A DNA stretch of 64,000 nucleotides from Mycolicibacterium rhodesiae (GTDB lineage Bacteria; Actinomycetota; Actinomycetes; Mycobacteriales; Mycobacteriaceae): contig NZ_MVIH01000004.1 in assembly GCF_002086695.1 (NCBI RefSeq), forward strand, positions 248,001-312,000, given 5' to 3'. Below, one piece after another: positions 36,559 through 44,968 of this stretch (positions are counted from its first letter, which is position 1; each line of letters opens with the position of its first letter). The translations under genes and the position numbers were made by a program. The notes beneath the pieces were generated by a model. It was given only the letters and a program-made list of their open reading frames with translations. It did no database searches and was not told the origin of the DNA.

Positions 36559-37082
36559 ACCTCGAAGACCGCATATCGCTGCACAATCGGATGGCCAGGG
36601 CCTACGGTGACGCCTACCTGCGCCAGGGTGTGCAGGACGGCGAGAAGTTCGTCGACGTCTGGAAGTTTCACCCGGACTGCATGTATGCCTCGCCATACTT
36701 CACCGGCGATGAGGCGTTCAAGCTCAGCGAGTTTCCCGAAGAGTCCGCCCGCGCGTCGACCATGGAGGCCAAGGTCTACTCGTTGCGCTTCCCGGATTGG
36801 AAGCCCGTCGACTTCAAGCACTGGCCTGCCGACAACGGCTTTGTGATGAAGACCCGTTGGCAGGGCACCAACAAGGACACCGGTGCCGTAATGGGCTTCT
36901 ACTCATACAGTTTCATCGACACCGACGACAACGGTGAGGTCGTGCGCTGGGAGACCCACGTCAACAGCGAGTACAGCGACTTCCTCGACGTCGCGATCGG
37001 GGTGCACGGCCCGTTCCACGGAACGCACGAATACACCGACGCATTGGACCGACGGCTGGCCGAGGAGAGGCTGACCGTCTGA
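36555..37082 (+). CDS. NTF2-like protein of the Rieske oxygenase operon (first)
   Basis: 175 residues from GTG 36555, overlapping the oxygenase stop by 4 nt. VNLEDRISLHNRMARAYGD, DVWKFHPDCMYASPYFTGD, KTRWQGTNKDTGAVMGFYSY and RWETHVNSEYSDFL suggest an NTF2/SnoaL-like fold, the same fold as ring-hydroxylating dioxygenase beta subunits. It could therefore be a beta-subunit stand-in or a separate isomerase/hydratase. The stop overlaps the next ATG by one base. No catalytic residues identified with confidence. Confidence 0.72.
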   Translation: MNLEDRISLHNRMARAYGDAYLRQGVQDGEKFVDVWKFHPDCMYASPYFTGDEAFKLSEFPEESARASTMEAKVYSLRFPDWKPVDFKHWPADNGFVMKTRWQGTNKDTGAVMGFYSYSFIDTDDNGEVVRWETHVNSEYSDFLDVAIGVHGPFHGTHEYTDALDRRLAEERLTV

Positions 37083-37507
37083 TGACCCTGTCGCAGACCG
37101 TGCTGGACTACAGCGCTCTGATGAAGCGGCTGGTCGACGAGGCCAAACAGCCCGGCTTCTCCACCGAGAGCTGGGCGCCGCTGGCCGAGCTCATCGACAC
37201 ACCGAACTTCGTGCGGGTGGGCAACTTCAAAGAGGTGATGAACTGGGACGACTACGTCGCGTTCCTGACCAACTGGGCGACGTCGTCGGAGTGGGAGTCG
37301 GAGTTCAAGCGGGTCACCGAAGCCGGCAACGTGGTGTTCCTCGAGCTCGAAGAGCGCAGCAGAATCGGCGATTTCAGCAACTCGGTCAACTCGGTGTCGG
37401 TCTACGAATTCGACCCGAGCGGAAAGATCACCCGCATCGGCGTATACCTCCAAATGGCACTCCCCGATCCCGACATGCTGGCGAGCTACTGCGGCGTCGA
37501 GATCTAG
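37082..37507 (+). CDS. NTF2-like protein of the Rieske oxygenase operon (second)
   Basis: 141 residues starting MTLSQTVLDYSALMKRLVDE, with KEVMNWDDYVAFLTNWA, VFLELEERSRIGDF and a closing YEFDPSGKITRIGVYLQM, the last strand pair characteristic of SnoaL/NTF2-like proteins. The C-terminus is short (MLASYCGVEI). Start and previous stop share one base (TGATG). Two unlike NTF2-fold proteins in a row is unusual and suggests either a heteromer with the oxygenase or successive enzymatic steps. Confidence 0.75.
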   Translation: MTLSQTVLDYSALMKRLVDEAKQPGFSTESWAPLAELIDTPNFVRVGNFKEVMNWDDYVAFLTNWATSSEWESEFKRVTEAGNVVFLELEERSRIGDFSNSVNSVSVYEFDPSGKITRIGVYLQMALPDPDMLASYCGVEI

Positions 37508-37545
37508 CGGAGCGGCGGACCGGTCGCGCAGTACAGTCCACAACC

Positions 37546-39108
37546 GTGGCCCACTACGACTACGTCGTCATCGGTGCAGGGTCGGCGGGCTGTGCGGTGG
37601 CCGCCCGCCTGGCCGAAGGACATGCACGGGTCCTGCTGCTGGAAGCAGGCGGTTCGGACCGGCGCCTGACGGTGCGGGCGCCGCTGGCCTTCGCCGCGCA
37701 GATGGGCGGCCCGACCGACTGGGACTACCGCACGGCTCCGGAACCGGCGTGTGACGGCCGGGTCATCCCGCAACCCCGGGGGCGGGTTCTCGGCGGGACC
37801 AGCTCGATGAACGCGATGGTCTGGATCCGGGGCACCCAACTCGACTACGACGGCTGGGACCTGCCCGGTTGGGGGTGGGCTGATGTCGAGCCGGTGTTCC
37901 GCCGGATCGAGTCGCACTATCTGGGCGGCCCGTCGCACGGCACCGCCGGCCCGGTCCGAATCACCCGGCTGGCGGAGCCCGACGTGACCTCCATTCGATG
38001 GGTGGACGCCGCTCGCGCCGCCGGTGTCAGCGACAACGAGGACATCGGCGGACCTGATCTCGATGGGTCTTCCGTTGCGCCGGTGACGGTCTGGAAGGGG
38101 CAGCGCTGGAACGCCGCTCGGGCGTATCTGCCTGCGGCCCGGCGCCGTGCGAATTTCACCGTCGTGACCGGGGCGCTGGTGCACCGGGTGGTGATTCGCG
38201 ACGAACGCGCGGTGGCCGTGGAGTACGAACGCAAGGGGCGGCGGCATATCGTCTCCGCCGACCACGAGATCGTCCTGTCGGCGGGGGCGTACGGAACGCC
38301 ACAGCTGCTGCAGCTCTCCGGCATCGGCGCGGCCGATCACCTCAGCGCGGCGGGCATCACGCCGGTGGTCGAAAGCCCCAGGGTGGGAACCAACCTCACG
38401 GATCATCCGGCGGCAGCGATGAGCTGGGACGTACACCCCGGCTTCATCGGCCTGTCGGATGCGCAGAAACCACAGTGGTTGCTGCGATGGTTGTTTCGGC
38501 GTACCGGAAAACTCACGAGCAATGCGATGGAGGCGATCGCGCAGGTCCGGTCCCACCCCGACCTGCCTGCCCCGGATTTCCAGCTGATCCACTCCCCCAG
38601 CTACGTCAACCTGATCGCGATGGAGCAAGAGCTTCGCCGCGCCTCGTCGGTGCTGCAGTCCTACTGGACCCCGAAAAGCCGCGGCACCGTGCTGGCACAG
38701 TCCGCGGATCCACATGTGCCGCCGGAGATTCGGCTCAACACCCTGGCACACCCGGACGACGTGCAGGCGTTCATCCGCATCGTGCGACGCACCCGAGAGA
38801 TCGTCGGCACCGAGCCGTTCGCCTCGGTGATCACCACCGAACTGCACCCCGGCTCGGACACCGTCACCGACGGCCAGATCGAGGCGTGGCTGCGTAGTTC
38901 GGTCGCCACCACCGGGCACCCCGCCTGCTCGGCCGCGATGGGCAGCGAGACCGACAGCGTACTGGACGAGAACCTGAAAGTGCGTGGCGTCACCGGCCTG
39001 CGGGTGGCCGACGCGTCGGTGTTCCCCCGTATCCCCCGCGCCAACACCAACGCCCCGGCAATCCTGGTCGGTGAGCGGTGCGCCGATTTCATCAAGGCCG
39101 ACCGGTGA
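37546..39108 (+). CDS. GMC-family FAD-dependent oxidoreductase
   Basis: 520 residues. FAD motif YVVIGAGSAGCAVAARLAE at the N-terminus with LLLEAGG; GMC signature 1 GRVLGGTSSMNAMVWIRG; LSAGAYGTPQLLQLSGIG (signature 2); and C-terminal active-site His in ATTGHPACSAAMG with Asn in RANTNAPAI. Members oxidise alcohols (choline, alcohol, cholesterol-oxidase relatives). In this operon it may oxidise an alcohol formed by the Rieske enzyme. GTG 37546 lies eight bases after TACAGT, so an internal promoter is possible. The stop overlaps the amidohydrolase GTG. Confidence 0.93.
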   Translation: MAHYDYVVIGAGSAGCAVAARLAEGHARVLLLEAGGSDRRLTVRAPLAFAAQMGGPTDWDYRTAPEPACDGRVIPQPRGRVLGGTSSMNAMVWIRGTQLDYDGWDLPGWGWADVEPVFRRIESHYLGGPSHGTAGPVRITRLAEPDVTSIRWVDAARAAGVSDNEDIGGPDLDGSSVAPVTVWKGQRWNAARAYLPAARRRANFTVVTGALVHRVVIRDERAVAVEYERKGRRHIVSADHEIVLSAGAYGTPQLLQLSGIGAADHLSAAGITPVVESPRVGTNLTDHPAAAMSWDVHPGFIGLSDAQKPQWLLRWLFRRTGKLTSNAMEAIAQVRSHPDLPAPDFQLIHSPSYVNLIAMEQELRRASSVLQSYWTPKSRGTVLAQSADPHVPPEIRLNTLAHPDDVQAFIRIVRRTREIVGTEPFASVITTELHPGSDTVTDGQIEAWLRSSVATTGHPACSAAMGSETDSVLDENLKVRGVTGLRVADASVFPRIPRANTNAPAILVGERCADFIKADR

Positions 39109-39851
39109 CCATCTTTGACGCGCATTTCCACATCATCGATCCCCGGTTTCCTCTGGTGCCCAACAACGGTTACCTGCCGGCAGCGTTCACCGTCGCCGAC
39201 TACCGCGAGCGTGTCGACCCACTCGAGGTGACCGGCGGTGCCGTGGTCAGCGGATCCTTTCAGGAATTCGACCAGGACTACCTGAAAGATGCTCTGGCAC
39301 AACTCGGTCCGGGATTCGTCGGCGTCACCCAGATCGCCGGCGACAGCACCGACGGCGAGATCCTCGCACTCGACCGCGCCGGCGTCCGCGCTGTCCGGTT
39401 CAACCTGTACCGCGGCGGATCGGCGACACTCGACGACGTCGACACCCTGGCCCGCCGCGTGCACGAGGTTGCCGGCTGGCACTGCGAGTTCTATCTCGAC
39501 GCCGCTGATTTCACCGAGCTGGCACCTATCCTGGCCGCCCTGCCCCAGATCAGCATCGACCACCTGGCCATGTCCGACGACACCGGCGGAGCGCTGCTGC
39601 GGCTGGTGGAGTCCGGCGCGGTGGTGAAGGCCACCGGCTTCGGCCGGATCAGCGTCACCGACCCCGACGCCCTGATGCGCGACATCGTGACCGCGAACCC
39701 CGCCGCGCTGATCTTCGGCAGTGACCTGCCCTCCACCCGAGCGGCAATTCCATTCCAGGACAGCGATATCGAGCGGATAGCCAATGCCGTCGGCGCCGAC
39801 CACGTCGATGCGGTGCTGGCGACGAACGCGCGGAACTTCTACCGGCTCTGA
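39105..39851 (+). CDS. Amidohydrolase-related TIM-barrel hydrolase
   Basis: 248 residues from GTG 39105, overlapping the GMC stop (GTGA). VTIFDAHFHIIDPRFP holds the HxH metal motif; ISIDHLAMSD carries a later His; FGSDLPSTRAA gives the terminal Asp. This is the amidohydrolase-2 (PF04909-like) group, which includes lactonases and decarboxylases such as ACMS decarboxylase. It likely opens or decarboxylates a ring-derived intermediate after the oxygenase and oxidoreductase steps. The 3' end overlaps the convergent TetR gene by 13 bp. Confidence 0.88.
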   Translation: MTIFDAHFHIIDPRFPLVPNNGYLPAAFTVADYRERVDPLEVTGGAVVSGSFQEFDQDYLKDALAQLGPGFVGVTQIAGDSTDGEILALDRAGVRAVRFNLYRGGSATLDDVDTLARRVHEVAGWHCEFYLDAADFTELAPILAALPQISIDHLAMSDDTGGALLRLVESGAVVKATGFGRISVTDPDALMRDIVTANPAALIFGSDLPSTRAAIPFQDSDIERIANAVGADHVDAVLATNARNFYRL

Positions 39852-40492
39852 CCGAAGAGCTGGCCCCGCAGCAGCTGTTTAAGCGCAGCCACCGTCGCGT
39901 GGTATTCCTCGGGCGGCGGTGTGCTGGCGGCGTATTCGTTCAGACCCCGGAAGATCATGTACACCGCGTTGGCCGCACTTTCCACGTCGACCCCGCGACC
40001 CAACACCTTTTCGCGGGCACCCTGGGAGAGGATGTCCCGGATCAGGTTGCGCAGCGCGACGAATCGGGTGTCGCTGTTCTCGGCGAGGTGCAGGTGCTGC
40101 GGGCTCTCGGCGCGGATGGCCCGGTCGAACGCGACGGCGAGCGGGTAGTCCTGCATCACCCGCACGCTCTCGTCCAGCACAGCCATCAGTTTGTCCAGTG
40201 TGGCCGCGTTGTCTTCGGCGGCCTGTTCCAGGCGGGGCACCGCGATGGTCGCGACCTCGTCGAAGGTGGCCTTGACGAGTTCAGCCTTGTTCGGAAAGTA
40301 GTGATAGAGACTGCCGCTGGTCATGTGCGCCTCGCGGGCGATCTCGCGGATCGTCGTCCGCGAGTAGCCGACGGCCGCGACGCAGCGCATGGTCGCCTCG
40401 AGGATGCGCCGCCTCGTCTCCTCGCTGTTGGCGCCCACCGGCCGGCCGAGGAGCGAGGAATTGGCCGACGCTGCACCTTTGGGTTTCGCCAT
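39839..40492 (-). CDS. TetR/AcrR family regulator of the catabolic cluster
   Basis: 217 residues; a charged head with GANSEETRRRILEATMR, then the helix-turn-helix TTIREIAREAHMTSGSLYHYF and NKAELVKATFDEV; the rest is a helical ligand domain (LMAVLDESVRVMQDYPLAVAF, VYMIFRGLNEYAAS). ATG 40492. It lies between the two arms of the cluster, opposite to the oxygenase operon and divergent from the mycofactocin-type SDR. Candidate target: the perfect palindrome at 35145, or its own 52-nt divergent region, which shows only a 10-bp palindrome AGAAGCTTCT (40500-40509). Confidence 0.9.
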   Translation of the reverse strand: MAKPKGAASANSSLLGRPVGANSEETRRRILEATMRCVAAVGYSRTTIREIAREAHMTSGSLYHYFPNKAELVKATFDEVATIAVPRLEQAAEDNAATLDKLMAVLDESVRVMQDYPLAVAFDRAIRAESPQHLHLAENSDTRFVALRNLIRDILSQGAREKVLGRGVDVESAANAVYMIFRGLNEYAASTPPPEEYHATVAALKQLLRGQLFGQSR

Positions 40493-40530
40493 CGCTTTCA
40501 GAAGCTTCTCACAGACGTGAGCCGATCGGT

Positions 40531-40536
40531 TAGAGT
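40531..40536 (+). promoter_or_regulatory. -10 element of the mycofactocin-type SDR
   Basis: TAGAGT, seven bases, then GTG 40544: leaderless layout. The short divergent region contains CTCAC-AGAC-GTGAG (40508-40521) that a TetR dimer could bind. Confidence 0.5.
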
Positions 40537-40543
40537 CCGCGTC

Positions 40544-41365
40544 GTGGCAGACCTCATCGACACCGTCGCAGTAGTCACCGGCGCAGCCCGCGGCCAGGGC
40601 CGCAGTCATGCCGTCGCTCTGGCAGCCGAGGGCGCCGACATCATCGCGATCGACCGCTGTGCCGACATCGACTCGATCCCCTACCCGCTGGCCACCAAGG
40701 ACGATCTCGACGAGACCGTCCGCCTCGTCGAGGCCCAGGGCAGGCGCATCGTTCCGGTCGTCGCCGACGTGCGCGATCTCGACGCCGTGACGGCCGGGGT
40801 ACGCAGCGGTGTGGACGCGCTCGGGGAGATCGACGTCGTCGTGGCCAACGCCGGCGTTGTCGCGATCGGCCTCAAGGATCCGCTGGACACCGAGGTGTAC
40901 CGCGACATCGTCGAGACCAACCTCAACGGGGTGTGGCACACCATCGCCGCCACCGTGCCTTCGATCATCCGCAAGGGCCGCGGCGGCTCGATCATCTTGA
41001 CGAGCTCGGCGCAGGGTCTGGTCGGCAAGGGTGGCGACGGTAGCGCGGCGATGTTCGCGTATGCCGCGGCCAAGCACGGCGTCGTCGGGCTGATGCGCTC
41101 GGCGGCCAATGCCTATGCCCAGCACAACATCCGGGTCAACACGGTGCACCCCAGCGGTGTCGGCACCCCGATGATCCTCAACGACCACACGCTGCGGACG
41201 TTCCAGGAGAACCCCAACGGTGCCGCGTTGTCGGCCAATCTGCTGCCGGTCCCGTTCGTCGAGGCCGAGGATGTCACCAACGTGGTGGTCTTCCTGGCCG
41301 GCCCCAAGGCCCGTTACATCACCGGCGTCGCGCTACCGGTCGATGCCGGTCACGCGGTGATGTGA
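40544..41365 (+). CDS. Mycofactocin-coupled SDR family oxidoreductase
   Basis: 273 residues. Cofactor motif VVTGAARGQGRSHAVALAAEG and the insertion PYPLATKDDLDETVRLVEAQ are diagnostic of the mycofactocin-associated SDR group (TIGR03971-like), in which NAD stays bound and mycofactocin is the external electron acceptor. Catalytic Ser is in IILTSSAQG; Tyr/Lys in FAYAAAKHGVVG; C-terminal ITGVALPVDAGH. Probably oxidises an alcohol intermediate, working with the GMC enzyme or in place of it. GTG 40544 is seven bases after TAGAGT. Divergent from its probable regulator; overlaps the TDT gene 3' end by 33 bp. Confidence 0.92.
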   Translation: MADLIDTVAVVTGAARGQGRSHAVALAAEGADIIAIDRCADIDSIPYPLATKDDLDETVRLVEAQGRRIVPVVADVRDLDAVTAGVRSGVDALGEIDVVVANAGVVAIGLKDPLDTEVYRDIVETNLNGVWHTIAATVPSIIRKGRGGSIILTSSAQGLVGKGGDGSAAMFAYAAAKHGVVGLMRSAANAYAQHNIRVNTVHPSGVGTPMILNDHTLRTFQENPNGAALSANLLPVPFVEAEDVTNVVVFLAGPKARYITGVALPVDAGHAVM

Positions 41366-42277
41366 CCGCAGGTAGAGCAGCCCACCCGCGGCCAGAATGA
41401 CCCATGCGCTCAACGCCAACCAGAAGAACACCAGCGAGACGGTGGTCAATCCGCGCCACCCCGTTTCGGCTGCCGTCGCGAACGTGGCCGCCGAGTACAT
41501 GCCGAGCGGGAACACCATCGCCCACCACACTCCCCTGAACTTCCACCCGCCCGGGTGGTAGTCGATGCGCCGGATCGCGAAGTAGGCCAGCACCGGAATC
41601 CACAGTGTCGCAACCACCCAGGTGAACACGGTGATCGCGACGACGGCGTCCGACGGCCAGATGCGGTGGATCCGCTCACCGGCGAGGGTCGCGATCGCCA
41701 AGCCGCCCATCAGGATCCATCCGTCCGGGTCGAACCCGTCCGGGTTCAGCCGCTCGTGGAAGGCCCGCCAGAGGATCAGCGCCGTCATCGCGACGTATGC
41801 CACCAGCGCCAGCACCCAGAACAACAGTGCGCCGAACAGCCAGTGCAGATCCGCGGACAGGATGGCCAGCCCTGAGGTGGCCACACTGGCCAGCTCCCAC
41901 GCGCCATGCGAACGGTCGCGCAACCCGACCCAGCGGATCCGCCACATCCGCCGGACCACCAGTGGCGTCAGCGTGAGCCAGAACTGCAGTGCCAGACCGG
42001 CGAGGATCCACAGCACAGTGCGGTAGTCCGCCAGGCGTGTACCGAGCACCGCGCACGCCGCGACGTAGGTGAACAGCCGCAGCAGCACGTCGGGGTCGCC
42101 GAAGTCCGGTGTTGACCGCCGCCAGCTGAGCGCGCACGCCACGACGAGCACCGGCAACGCAACCGTGGCGATCACGGCCAGCGCCACGCTGATCCAGCGA
42201 TATCCGTGGTCGGCGGCAGCTATCGAAACGATGCCGGTGGCCATCACCGCCGCGAACACGTCGGGCGGTGGCCGCAT
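41333..42277 (-). CDS. TDT/SLAC1-like (tellurite resistance/dicarboxylate) transporter
   Basis: 314 residues with about ten hydrophobic helices. PDVFAAVMATGIVSIAAADHG is the first-helix signature of the TDT family (TehA, Mae1, SLAC1), and FRGVWWAMVFPLGMYSAATF plus VSLVFFWLALSAWVILAA are the late helices. The conserved channel-gating Phe/Pro region is seen in MVFPLGMY. Substrate is probably a small anion or organic acid; it might export or import a product of the nearby catabolic cluster. ATG 42277 is used; TTG 42286 would overlap the P450 stop. Follows cyp126 on the same strand. Confidence 0.85.
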   Translation of the reverse strand: MRPPPDVFAAVMATGIVSIAAADHGYRWISVALAVIATVALPVLVVACALSWRRSTPDFGDPDVLLRLFTYVAACAVLGTRLADYRTVLWILAGLALQFWLTLTPLVVRRMWRIRWVGLRDRSHGAWELASVATSGLAILSADLHWLFGALLFWVLALVAYVAMTALILWRAFHERLNPDGFDPDGWILMGGLAIATLAGERIHRIWPSDAVVAITVFTWVVATLWIPVLAYFAIRRIDYHPGGWKFRGVWWAMVFPLGMYSAATFATAAETGWRGLTTVSLVFFWLALSAWVILAAGGLLYLRSHHRVTGIDR

Positions 42278-42278
42278 G

Positions 42279-43505
42279 TCAGCCAAGCTCGACGAAGAGG
42301 TGCCGAATGCCGGTGTGCCGGTTGCTGCGGGCCCATTCGACCGGCTTGACCACCGCGATCTCCGGGAAGCGGGTCAGCAGTTCCTCGTAGAGCACCCGCA
42401 ACTCCAGCCGGGCCAGGTTGGCGCCAAGGCAGTAGTGCACACCCTGCCCGAACCCCAAGTGCGGGTTGCGCTTACGGCCCACGTCGAAAGAGTCTGGGTC
42501 GTCGAACACCGAGCCGTCGCGGTTGGCCGAACCCTCCCACACCAGCACCTTGTCGCCCGCCCGGATCGAGCACCCACCGAGCTCGGTGTCCCGTGTTGCG
42601 GTGCGCCGCTTGGACGGTGACGGCGAGGTCCAGCGGACGATCTCCTCCACCGCGGTCGGCAACAGCGCGGGATCCGCCCGCAGTCGCATGCGCTGATCGG
42701 GGTGCTGCGCCAACGCCAGCAGGCCGCCTGCGACCGCATTACGGGTGGTTTCGGCTCCCGCGCTGAACAGCAGATTGAAGAACAGGTACAGCTCGATGTC
42801 GCTGAGCGACGGCGCATCCGGATCGTCGACGGTGGCATTGGCCACCACCGACAGCATGTCGTCACCGGGCTCGGCACGCTTCTTCGCGATCAGCTCGGAG
42901 CCGTAGGCGTAGATCCGTGATCCCGCCTCTTCGATCGACATGGTGCCGATCTCACCTTTGCGGGAATCCCCGAAGTCGAAGCTCGGTTCGATCGCACGGA
43001 ACAACCAATGTCGTTCGCTCTCCGGCACTCCCAGCAGAATGCAGATCATCTGCATGGGTAGTTCCGCGGCGACCTCGACCAGGAAATCGAAGGGGACCCC
43101 AGGCTCGACCGCGTCCAACAACACGCGGGTACGCTGCCGCAGATCGTCTTCGACCCGGCCGATCATCCGCGGGGTCAGGCCCGAGCTGACCAGTCGTCGG
43201 ATGCGGGTGTGGCGCGGGTCGTCCATCATATTGAGCACTTGACCGGCGATCGACAAATCCTGCAGGAGCGTGCCGCCGAACGGGCGGTCACCGCCGGTCA
43301 CCGACGAGTAGGTGTCCTGATCCCGCAGCACGGCAAGGGTTTCCGGATGGGTGGCCACCGACCAGAATCCTTCGCCGTCCGGCGTGTTGTCGGTCGGTGC
43401 GTGCCAGTACACCGGCGCGTCACGACGGTGGATTGCGAACAAGTGATGCGGGAAACCCTCGGCGAAGTTGTCGAGGTCGGTGAAGTCGATGTCGCGCAGC
43501 AACAT
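42279..43505 (-). CDS. cyp126: Cytochrome P450 CYP126
   Basis: 408 residues. I-helix oxygen motif [14 protein letters not shown] (about 245), ExxR region in the K helix, and heme-binding [18 protein letters not shown] near 350. It begins [29 protein letters not shown] and lies directly before purB, as CYP126 (Rv0778) does in M. tuberculosis, which with the sequence makes this assignment. Physiological substrate is unknown; the M. tuberculosis enzyme binds azoles. ATG 43505 chosen over an upstream frame inside purB. Only five nt separate it from the purB stop, so they share a transcript. Confidence 0.92.
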   Translation of the reverse strand: MLLRDIDFTDLDNFAEGFPHHLFAIHRRDAPVYWHAPTDNTPDGEGFWSVATHPETLAVLRDQDTYSSVTGGDRPFGGTLLQDLSIAGQVLNMMDDPRHTRIRRLVSSGLTPRMIGRVEDDLRQRTRVLLDAVEPGVPFDFLVEVAAELPMQMICILLGVPESERHWLFRAIEPSFDFGDSRKGEIGTMSIEEAGSRIYAYGSELIAKKRAEPGDDMLSVVANATVDDPDAPSLSDIELYLFFNLLFSAGAETTRNAVAGGLLALAQHPDQRMRLRADPALLPTAVEEIVRWTSPSPSKRRTATRDTELGGCSIRAGDKVLVWEGSANRDGSVFDDPDSFDVGRKRNPHLGFGQGVHYCLGANLARLELRVLYEELLTRFPEIAVVKPVEWARSNRHTGIRHLFVELG

Positions 43506-43509
43506 TGGT

Positions 43510-44928
43510 CTACAGGATCGCGCCGGGCGTGTACTTCGCGGCGTCGGGGTAGTCGCTGACCACACGGTCCACCGCGACGATCACCTGGTCGACCTGACTT
43601 CCCGCCGCCCCGGTGAACGCCGCCTTGTCGGCCAGCGCCGCGTCCAGTGCCGCCCGGTCCAGCGGCAAGCGCTCGTCGGCGGCCAACCGATCCAGTAGGT
43701 CTGGTTCGGCGCCCTTCTCCCGCATCGCGAGTGCGACAGCCACGGCGTGTTCCTTGATGACCTCGTGCGCGGTCTCGCGGCCCACACCGGCCCGCACCGC
43801 CGCGATCAGCACCTTGGTGGTCGCCAGGAACGGCAGGTAGCGATCCAGTTCCCGCTGGATCACCGCGGGATAGGCGCCGAACTCCTCGAGCACCGTCAGG
43901 AACGTCTCGATCTGCCCGTCGATGGCGAAGAACGCGTCCGGCAGCGCCACCCGGCGCACCACCGAACAGAAGACGTCACCCTCATTCCATTGCGCGCCGG
44001 CCAGTTCCGCGGCCATCGACGCGTAGCCGCGCAGCACCACCTGCAGTCCGTTGACCCGCTCACAGCTGCGGGTGTTCATCTTGTGCGGCATCGCCGAGCT
44101 GCCGACCTGTCCCGGCGCGAAGCCCTCGGTGACCAGCTCGTGTCCGGCCATCAGCCGCACGGTGTGCGCGAAGGACGACGGGCCGGCACCCAGCTGAACC
44201 AGCGCCGAGAGCACATCGTGGTCCAGCGACCGCGGGTAGACCTGGCCGACGCTGGTGAAAACGGCTTTGAAGCCCAGGAATTCGGCGACCCGGCGTTCCA
44301 GTTCGGCCAGCCGGACGGCGTCGCCGTCGAACAGGTCGAGCATGTCCTGAGCGGTGCCCATCGGGCCTTTGATGCCCCGCAGCGGATAGCGATCGATCAG
44401 CTCACGAACCCGCGTCAGAGCGGTCAGGGTCTCCTCGGCGGCCGACGCGAACCGCTTACCCAGCGTGGTGGCCTGCGCGGCAACGTTGTGGCTGCGGCCG
44501 GCCATCACCACATCGCGGTAGAGCACCGCGCGCTCGGCCAGGCGTGCCACCACGGCCACCCCGTGGGCATGCACGAGTTCCAGCGAGCGGCGGATCTGCA
44601 GCTGCTCGACGTTCTCGGTGAGGTCGCGACTGGTCATGCCCTTGTGCACGTGCTCGTGTCCGGCCAGGGCATTGAATTCCTCGATGCGGGCCTTGACGTC
44701 GTGGCGGGTGACCCGTTCGCGGGCGGCGATCGACGCGAGGTCGACCTGATCGAGCACCCGCTCGTAGTCCTCGACCACACCGTCGGGCACGTCAACGCCG
44801 AGTTCGGACTGGGCGCGCAGGACCGCCAGCCACAGCCGACGCTCGGCGACGATCTTGGCTTCGGGCGACCAGATCGCGACCATGTCCGCGCTGGCGTAGC
44901 GGCCGGCCAGCACATTGGGGATTGTCAC
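43510..44928 (-). CDS. purB: Adenylosuccinate lyase PurB
   Basis: Cleaves SAICAR and adenylosuccinate, releasing fumarate. 472 residues from GTG 44928: [58 protein letters not shown] and the signature [17 protein letters not shown]. Length normal. The open frame continues to 45336 inside the divergent relZ gene and is not coding. TAAGCT eight bases before the GTG may be a -10, giving a near-leaderless mRNA; the 40-nt divergent region is shared with relZ. Confidence 0.96.
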   Translation of the reverse strand: MTIPNVLAGRYASADMVAIWSPEAKIVAERRLWLAVLRAQSELGVDVPDGVVEDYERVLDQVDLASIAARERVTRHDVKARIEEFNALAGHEHVHKGMTSRDLTENVEQLQIRRSLELVHAHGVAVVARLAERAVLYRDVVMAGRSHNVAAQATTLGKRFASAAEETLTALTRVRELIDRYPLRGIKGPMGTAQDMLDLFDGDAVRLAELERRVAEFLGFKAVFTSVGQVYPRSLDHDVLSALVQLGAGPSSFAHTVRLMAGHELVTEGFAPGQVGSSAMPHKMNTRSCERVNGLQVVLRGYASMAAELAGAQWNEGDVFCSVVRRVALPDAFFAIDGQIETFLTVLEEFGAYPAVIQRELDRYLPFLATTKVLIAAVRAGVGRETAHEVIKEHAVAVALAMREKGAEPDLLDRLAADERLPLDRAALDAALADKAAFTGAAGSQVDQVIVAVDRVVSDYPDAAKYTPGAIL

Positions 44929-44968
44929 AATGCCACAGCTTACGGCCCTGGTACGGCAAGGTAGACGG

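Noticed and set aside
39839-41188. A 449-residue form of the TetR regulator
   Set aside because: The N-terminal extension is antisense to the mycofactocin-type SDR; ATG 40492 gives a normal TetR.
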